Shown here: positions 60,716 through 64,000 of the stretch, piece by piece
Numbering within the stretch: position 1 is the first letter of the stretch
How the letters are laid out: every line of letters starts with the position of its first letter
Origin: Bacteroidaceae bacterium
GTDB lineage: Bacteria > Bacteroidota > Bacteroidia > Bacteroidales > Bacteroidaceae
Direction of reading: 5' to 3'
Assembly (NCBI GenBank): GCA_017509605.1
Contig: JAFWPH010000009.1
Location: 1-64,000, forward strand
Length of the DNA stretch: 64,000 nucleotides
Program-made: the position numbers and the translations under genes
Notes under the pieces: model-generated
Seen by the model: the letters and a program-made list of their open reading frames with translations, nothing else
The model's database searches: none
Told to the model about the DNA's origin: nothing

Positions 60716-61603
60716 TCAGAAGGGCAACACGTGGTTTCTTGTGGTGGTCTTTCGCTCGAAATACTTGGCGACCCCGACCATGATGTCGGTGTTATAGTTA
60801 TGGTATTTCAGTCCATTGAGCTTTGCCTGCTGGTAGTTGGCCGAGACCCCGAACCTGAGTATGGCGCTTTTCATGGGCATGGAGATGGTGAGGAGATGCC
60901 TCATGGATGGTGTGTTGGCGAAGTGCGCAAACTGCAGGTTGTGGTCGTAGTTCTCAAGTTCAAAAGCCTCATAATAGGATTGCCCGTAGTTGGGCGTGTA
61001 AGCCATTCCGATGAACGGTACTGTCATTTCGTAGCGTAGCATCCACTCCCGACGGAAAAGTCTGAAATTATAGAAGGCTTGTGCTGTGAGGTCCACCATG
61101 ATGTCGCCTTTCGCTTGTCCTGGGTTGTTTCCGTTGCGGTCGTTGTAGATGCCTCCGAGATAGGCGCTCGCTCCTGGGCCAGCCATCACCTTCAGTCCTT
61201 TAGCCACATCCCATGTGTATTGCCAGTTGATGCCGTAGCGCAGTCCGCCCGCATACTCTTTGGCCGTTTTGGCGCGGTTGTCGAGTATGCTTCCGTTGAT
61301 TTGGAAGAGTGTCTGGACATCAACCTTTCCCTGCATGAGTTTAGTGGGACGCATGGTTTCACGAATGACCGTGAAATCTGTGCCTGTGTAGTTGTAGGGT
61401 GAGAGGTACGACTCGAGGACATTTGACCACCCGGCGCCGACCATGATGGCGTGCATACAGGTTTGTGGCGACGACAAATCGTTGTCTGCCATAGTTTGCG
61501 CGCTGAGTGGCAGTGAAGTCCACAGCATGGCCATGAATAACATCAAGGCGTGGAGCCGTGTCGTAGTATCATCCGTTCTTTTCATAGTCTTTGCCGTGTA
61601 CAT
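60716..61603 (-). CDS. DUF3316 outer-membrane-type protein
   Basis: A 295-residue secreted protein (signal LMLFMAMLWTSLPLSAQ) matching DUF3316. Features are beta-strand-rich segments, HAIMVGAGWSNVLESYLSPY, a GGLRYGINWQY region and a final strand VAKYFERKT. Strands alternate hydrophobic and polar residues as in a small outer-membrane barrel. The start at 61603 lies 6 bp after the parC stop codon; an in-frame ATG at 61585 is equally possible. Confidence 0.78.
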   Translation of the reverse strand: MYTAKTMKRTDDTTTRLHALMLFMAMLWTSLPLSAQTMADNDLSSPQTCMHAIMVGAGWSNVLESYLSPYNYTGTDFTVIRETMRPTKLMQGKVDVQTLFQINGSILDNRAKTAKEYAGGLRYGINWQYTWDVAKGLKVMAGPGASAYLGGIYNDRNGNNPGQAKGDIMVDLTAQAFYNFRLFRREWMLRYEMTVPFIGMAYTPNYGQSYYEAFELENYDHNLQFAHFANTPSMRHLLTISMPMKSAILRFGVSANYQQAKLNGLKYHNYNTDIMVGVAKYFERKTTTRNHVLPF

Positions 61604-61609
61604 GGGTAG

Positions 61610-64000
61610 TCAGAACAGTCTGAGTTGTCCGGTCAGTTCATCCCTGATCTCGTCATCGCTTTTTCCCTCGTCGGGGTCGTTGCTGACGTTGTCATTGTCT
61701 TGACCTTCGCCATTGTTGTCGGTTGTATCGCCTGTGTCACCGTTGAACTCCTCGTTCTCGTCGCTTCCATCCTCGCCTTCATCTTCAGGTGTGCGTGTGG
61801 GCTCAAGCTCTTTCACGTTGTCGAGGGCATATTGAGTGAGTCGTTTCCCTTTCGCTTTGAGTCCTTTCACTGCAATGAACTGTTCGGCATCCACTTCGAG
61901 CGGTCCTCGGAATGTGTCGGGTTCCTTGAATGTCAGTTGGAGTCTTGGATATGGTGTTTCGGTGAGTAGAATCAGTTTAGAGTCGGGATTCTCGCCGATG
62001 AATGATGTCCGTTTGTTGGTTGGTTCGAAATGGAATCGCTTGATGTATGGTTTCCCGTCTTGTTCAGCATCATACAGCACTGCGGTCCAGTTCTTGTTGG
62101 CGTTGAACTTCTCGATGATGAGCAAGTCTGGTTCGTAGTGGTTGTTGAGGTCGAAGTTTGTGGTGTAATATTGTCCATTGGGCAGAACCACGAGTACGAG
62201 GTCTCCGTTGTGGAATTCTCCAAGTAGTGTTCCATGCTCGTCGTTGTTGAGTCGTTGCACATCGGTGTCGAACCACAGTTTGAGACCTCCGAGCGTGCTT
62301 CCTCCCTGTTGTTTGAGCAGTATCTTGTGCACTGTCCATTTTGTCAGCAGGTTTCCCTTTGCGCTTCGTCCTTTGATGGCGATGTCCTTGAAGTCTTTCT
62401 CGAAGGTGAGTTTCTTGAGTTTCAGTTGCGGTCTGAGTGTCACCTTGATGACCTCAGCCTCTCCGTTGTCGTTTGCCGAGAAATAGGTCACTCTTGACTT
62501 TGGTTCTCCTCCAGTGAGGTCGTATTCCCTGTCGCGTGTCACCGAGGGGATGTTGAAACGTTTGATAAAGGTGGCGTTTGACTTACCGTCGCGGTAGCAC
62601 ACGTTGTAAATGGTTCGGGTGTTGTTCTTCTTGAAGACGGCGACGTGTATGATTTCGGCTTTTTTCTTCTCCGCCTTGCTTCGTTCGGTTTCTCCCACGA
62701 ACAGTTTCTCTCCGATTTTCACCACCTTGTATGTTCCGTCGCGGTAGAAGATGATGACATCGTCAATGTCGGAGCAGTTGCAGACGAATTCGTTTTTCTT
62801 AAGCGAGGTGCCGATGAATCCCTCTTCCCTGTCGATGTAGAGTTTGAGGTTGGCCTCGGCCACCTTTGCGGCCTCGATGGTATCGAAGTTCCTCACTTCT
62901 GTGTGTCGTGGATACTCTGCGCCGTATTTGTCCTTGAGATATCGGAACCAGTTGGCAGTCACCTCCACGAGGTTGGCGAGGTCTCGGTTGATTTCCTCTA
63001 TTTCAGCCTTCATCTTGGCCATGAGTTCCTCTGCCTTGTCCTTGTTGAACTTGAGGATGCGTGCCATTCTAATCTCCATGAGGTGTAGGATGTCGTCGCG
63101 TGTGATTTCTCGGTAGAAATTGGGGAAGAAAGGCTCGAGTCGTTTATAGACGTATGCCACCACGATATCCATGTTTTTGGCCTGTTCGAATTCCTTGGCC
63201 TTGTAAATGCGCTCCTCGATGAATATCTCCTCGAGGGAAGCGAAGAAGAGGTTCTCCATGAGTTCTCCGCGGCGTATTTCCAGTTCCTGTCGAATCAAGT
63301 CCTTGGTGTTGTCGACCGACTTGCGCAGCACATCGCTGATTGATAGGAATTTTGGCATTCGTTCATCGATGACACAACAGTTGGGCGAGATGCTTGTCTC
63401 GCAGTCGGTGAAGGCGTAGAGTGCGTCGATGGTCTTGTCGGAGGAAGCTCCAGGTTGCAGTTGTATGAGTATTCCCGCCTCTGCAGCTGTGATGTCCTCC
63501 ACCTTTCTCACTTTGATTTTGCCTTTCTCAATGGCTTTGACGATGGAGTCGCAGATGGTGCTGACGGTTTTGCCGAACGGTATCTCGCGTACGCAGAGAG
63601 TCTTGTTGTCAATTTTCTCGATTTTGGCTCTGACTCTGACGCTTCCTCCGCGTTGTCCGTCGTTGTAGCGGGCCACATCCACCGCGCCACCTGTGATGAA
63701 GTCGGGGTAGAGCGCGAAGGGCTCGTCGTGGAGGTAGGCGATGGCAGCCTCGCATATCTCGTTGAAATTGTGTGGCAGAATCTTTGAGCTTAGTCCGACG
63801 GCAATTCCCTCCACACCTTGTGCCAGCAGGAGCGGGAATTTCACGGGCAGTGTGATGGGTTCCTTGTTTCGTCCGTCGTATGACAGTTTCCATTCTGTGG
63901 TTTTGGGGTTGAAGACGGTGTCGAGTGCGAATTTGCTCAGTCGTGCCTCGATGTATCGTGGTGCTGCCGCGCTGTCGCCCGTGAGTATGTTTCCCCAATT
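61610..64000 (-). CDS. parC: DNA topoisomerase IV subunit A (5' end outside the window)
   Basis: ParC cuts and rejoins DNA to decatenate chromosomes, with ParE. The frame is open to the window edge, giving at least 796 residues here. The catalytic tyrosine lies in AAAPRYIEARLS, encoded around 63953-63955. Further landmarks are PLLLAQGVEGIAVGLSSKI, the coiled-coil region and C-terminal beta-propeller segments. The C-terminus is a low-complexity acidic tail (DEGEDGSDENEE, DNDNVSNDPDEGKSDD), longer than in enteric ParC. A gyrA assignment is less likely because the C-terminal domain lacks a clear GyrA box. Confidence 0.88.
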   Translation of the reverse strand, partial: NWGNILTGDSAAAPRYIEARLSKFALDTVFNPKTTEWKLSYDGRNKEPITLPVKFPLLLAQGVEGIAVGLSSKILPHNFNEICEAAIAYLHDEPFALYPDFITGGAVDVARYNDGQRGGSVRVRAKIEKIDNKTLCVREIPFGKTVSTICDSIVKAIEKGKIKVRKVEDITAAEAGILIQLQPGASSDKTIDALYAFTDCETSISPNCCVIDERMPKFLSISDVLRKSVDNTKDLIRQELEIRRGELMENLFFASLEEIFIEERIYKAKEFEQAKNMDIVVAYVYKRLEPFFPNFYREITRDDILHLMEIRMARILKFNKDKAEELMAKMKAEIEEINRDLANLVEVTANWFRYLKDKYGAEYPRHTEVRNFDTIEAAKVAEANLKLYIDREEGFIGTSLKKNEFVCNCSDIDDVIIFYRDGTYKVVKIGEKLFVGETERSKAEKKKAEIIHVAVFKKNNTRTIYNVCYRDGKSNATFIKRFNIPSVTRDREYDLTGGEPKSRVTYFSANDNGEAEVIKVTLRPQLKLKKLTFEKDFKDIAIKGRSAKGNLLTKWTVHKILLKQQGGSTLGGLKLWFDTDVQRLNNDEHGTLLGEFHNGDLVLVVLPNGQYYTTNFDLNNHYEPDLLIIEKFNANKNWTAVLYDAEQDGKPYIKRFHFEPTNKRTSFIGENPDSKLILLTETPYPRLQLTFKEPDTFRGPLEVDAEQFIAVKGLKAKGKRLTQYALDNVKELEPTRTPEDEGEDGSDENEEFNGDTGDTTDNNGEGQDNDNVSNDPDEGKSDDEIRDELTGQLRLF

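Overview
The window is about 64 kb of a Bacteroidota chromosome of roughly 50% GC, most likely a Prevotella-type member of Bacteroidales. The evidence is a PorU/PorV type IX secretion pair, an RprX/RprY-like two-component system, an EF-G2-type elongation factor paralog, single-subunit glycyl-tRNA synthetase, DUF4827 and DUF3316 proteins, promoters of the TTTG / TAnnTTTG type, and secreted proteins ending in G-I-Y-I-[IV]-[ND]-G-K-K-x-L-V-K tails. No prophage, integron or CRISPR array was seen.

Layout. 0-7.5 kb: asd, an FKBP-type lipoprotein and glyS, separated by dense repeat islands. A TonB-C-terminal protein and a REP-associated tyrosine transposase (RAYT-like) follow; the transposase gene is flanked by an inverted pair of 25-bp palindromes. 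7.5-20 kb: three very large paralogous secreted proteins and two homologous roughly 60-residue microproteins, all on the minus strand. 20-29 kb: menA, a MORN protein, ispF, porV and porU, again separated by repeat islands. 29-39 kb: a fumarylacetoacetase-family hydrolase, a large outer-membrane beta-barrel protein with a Gly/Arg-rich tail, an acidic hypothetical protein, a small membrane protein, rprXY and a glmM-type phosphohexomutase. 39-51 kb: DUF4827 lipoprotein, comEC, rpe, a coiled-coil membrane protein, EF-G2, hemW, efp, rpmH, a PASTA protein and an RluD-family synthase. 51-64 kb: ddl, an acyltransferase, a lipoprotein, a glycosyltransferase, an EcsC protein, a MaoC protein, mutY, a CotH-family protein with a 21-residue tandem repeat, tRNA-Leu(UAG), an S41 peptidase, a DUF3316 protein and the 3' part of parC.

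The most unusual content is non-coding. Many intergenic gaps hold up to four degenerate 7-bp tandem repeat families (CTCTTGA, GGTTATT, TTAGGCG and TCAATGN types). Three of them recur in a fixed order as a composite cassette that begins at or near gene 3' ends. About a dozen full or partial copies of a roughly 117-bp palindromic element (CTACGGACT ... AGTCCGTAG) are interleaved with these. One copy, together with a terminator-like hairpin, is amplified into a 184-bp tandem array behind asd. Smaller element families (TTGGTCG...CGACCAA; a 50+27-bp element found inside two different heptamer families) add to this. The RAYT-like gene is the obvious candidate for acting on at least some palindromes; that link is inference.

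Functionally, PorU and PorV are the machinery that would process and anchor secreted proteins with C-terminal sorting signals, so the three giant proteins next to them are plausible clients. The rest is housekeeping: cell wall precursors (asd, glmM, ddl), isoprenoid and menaquinone synthesis (ispF, menA), translation (glyS, efp, rpmH, EF-G2, RluD family), and DNA repair or topology (mutY, parC).
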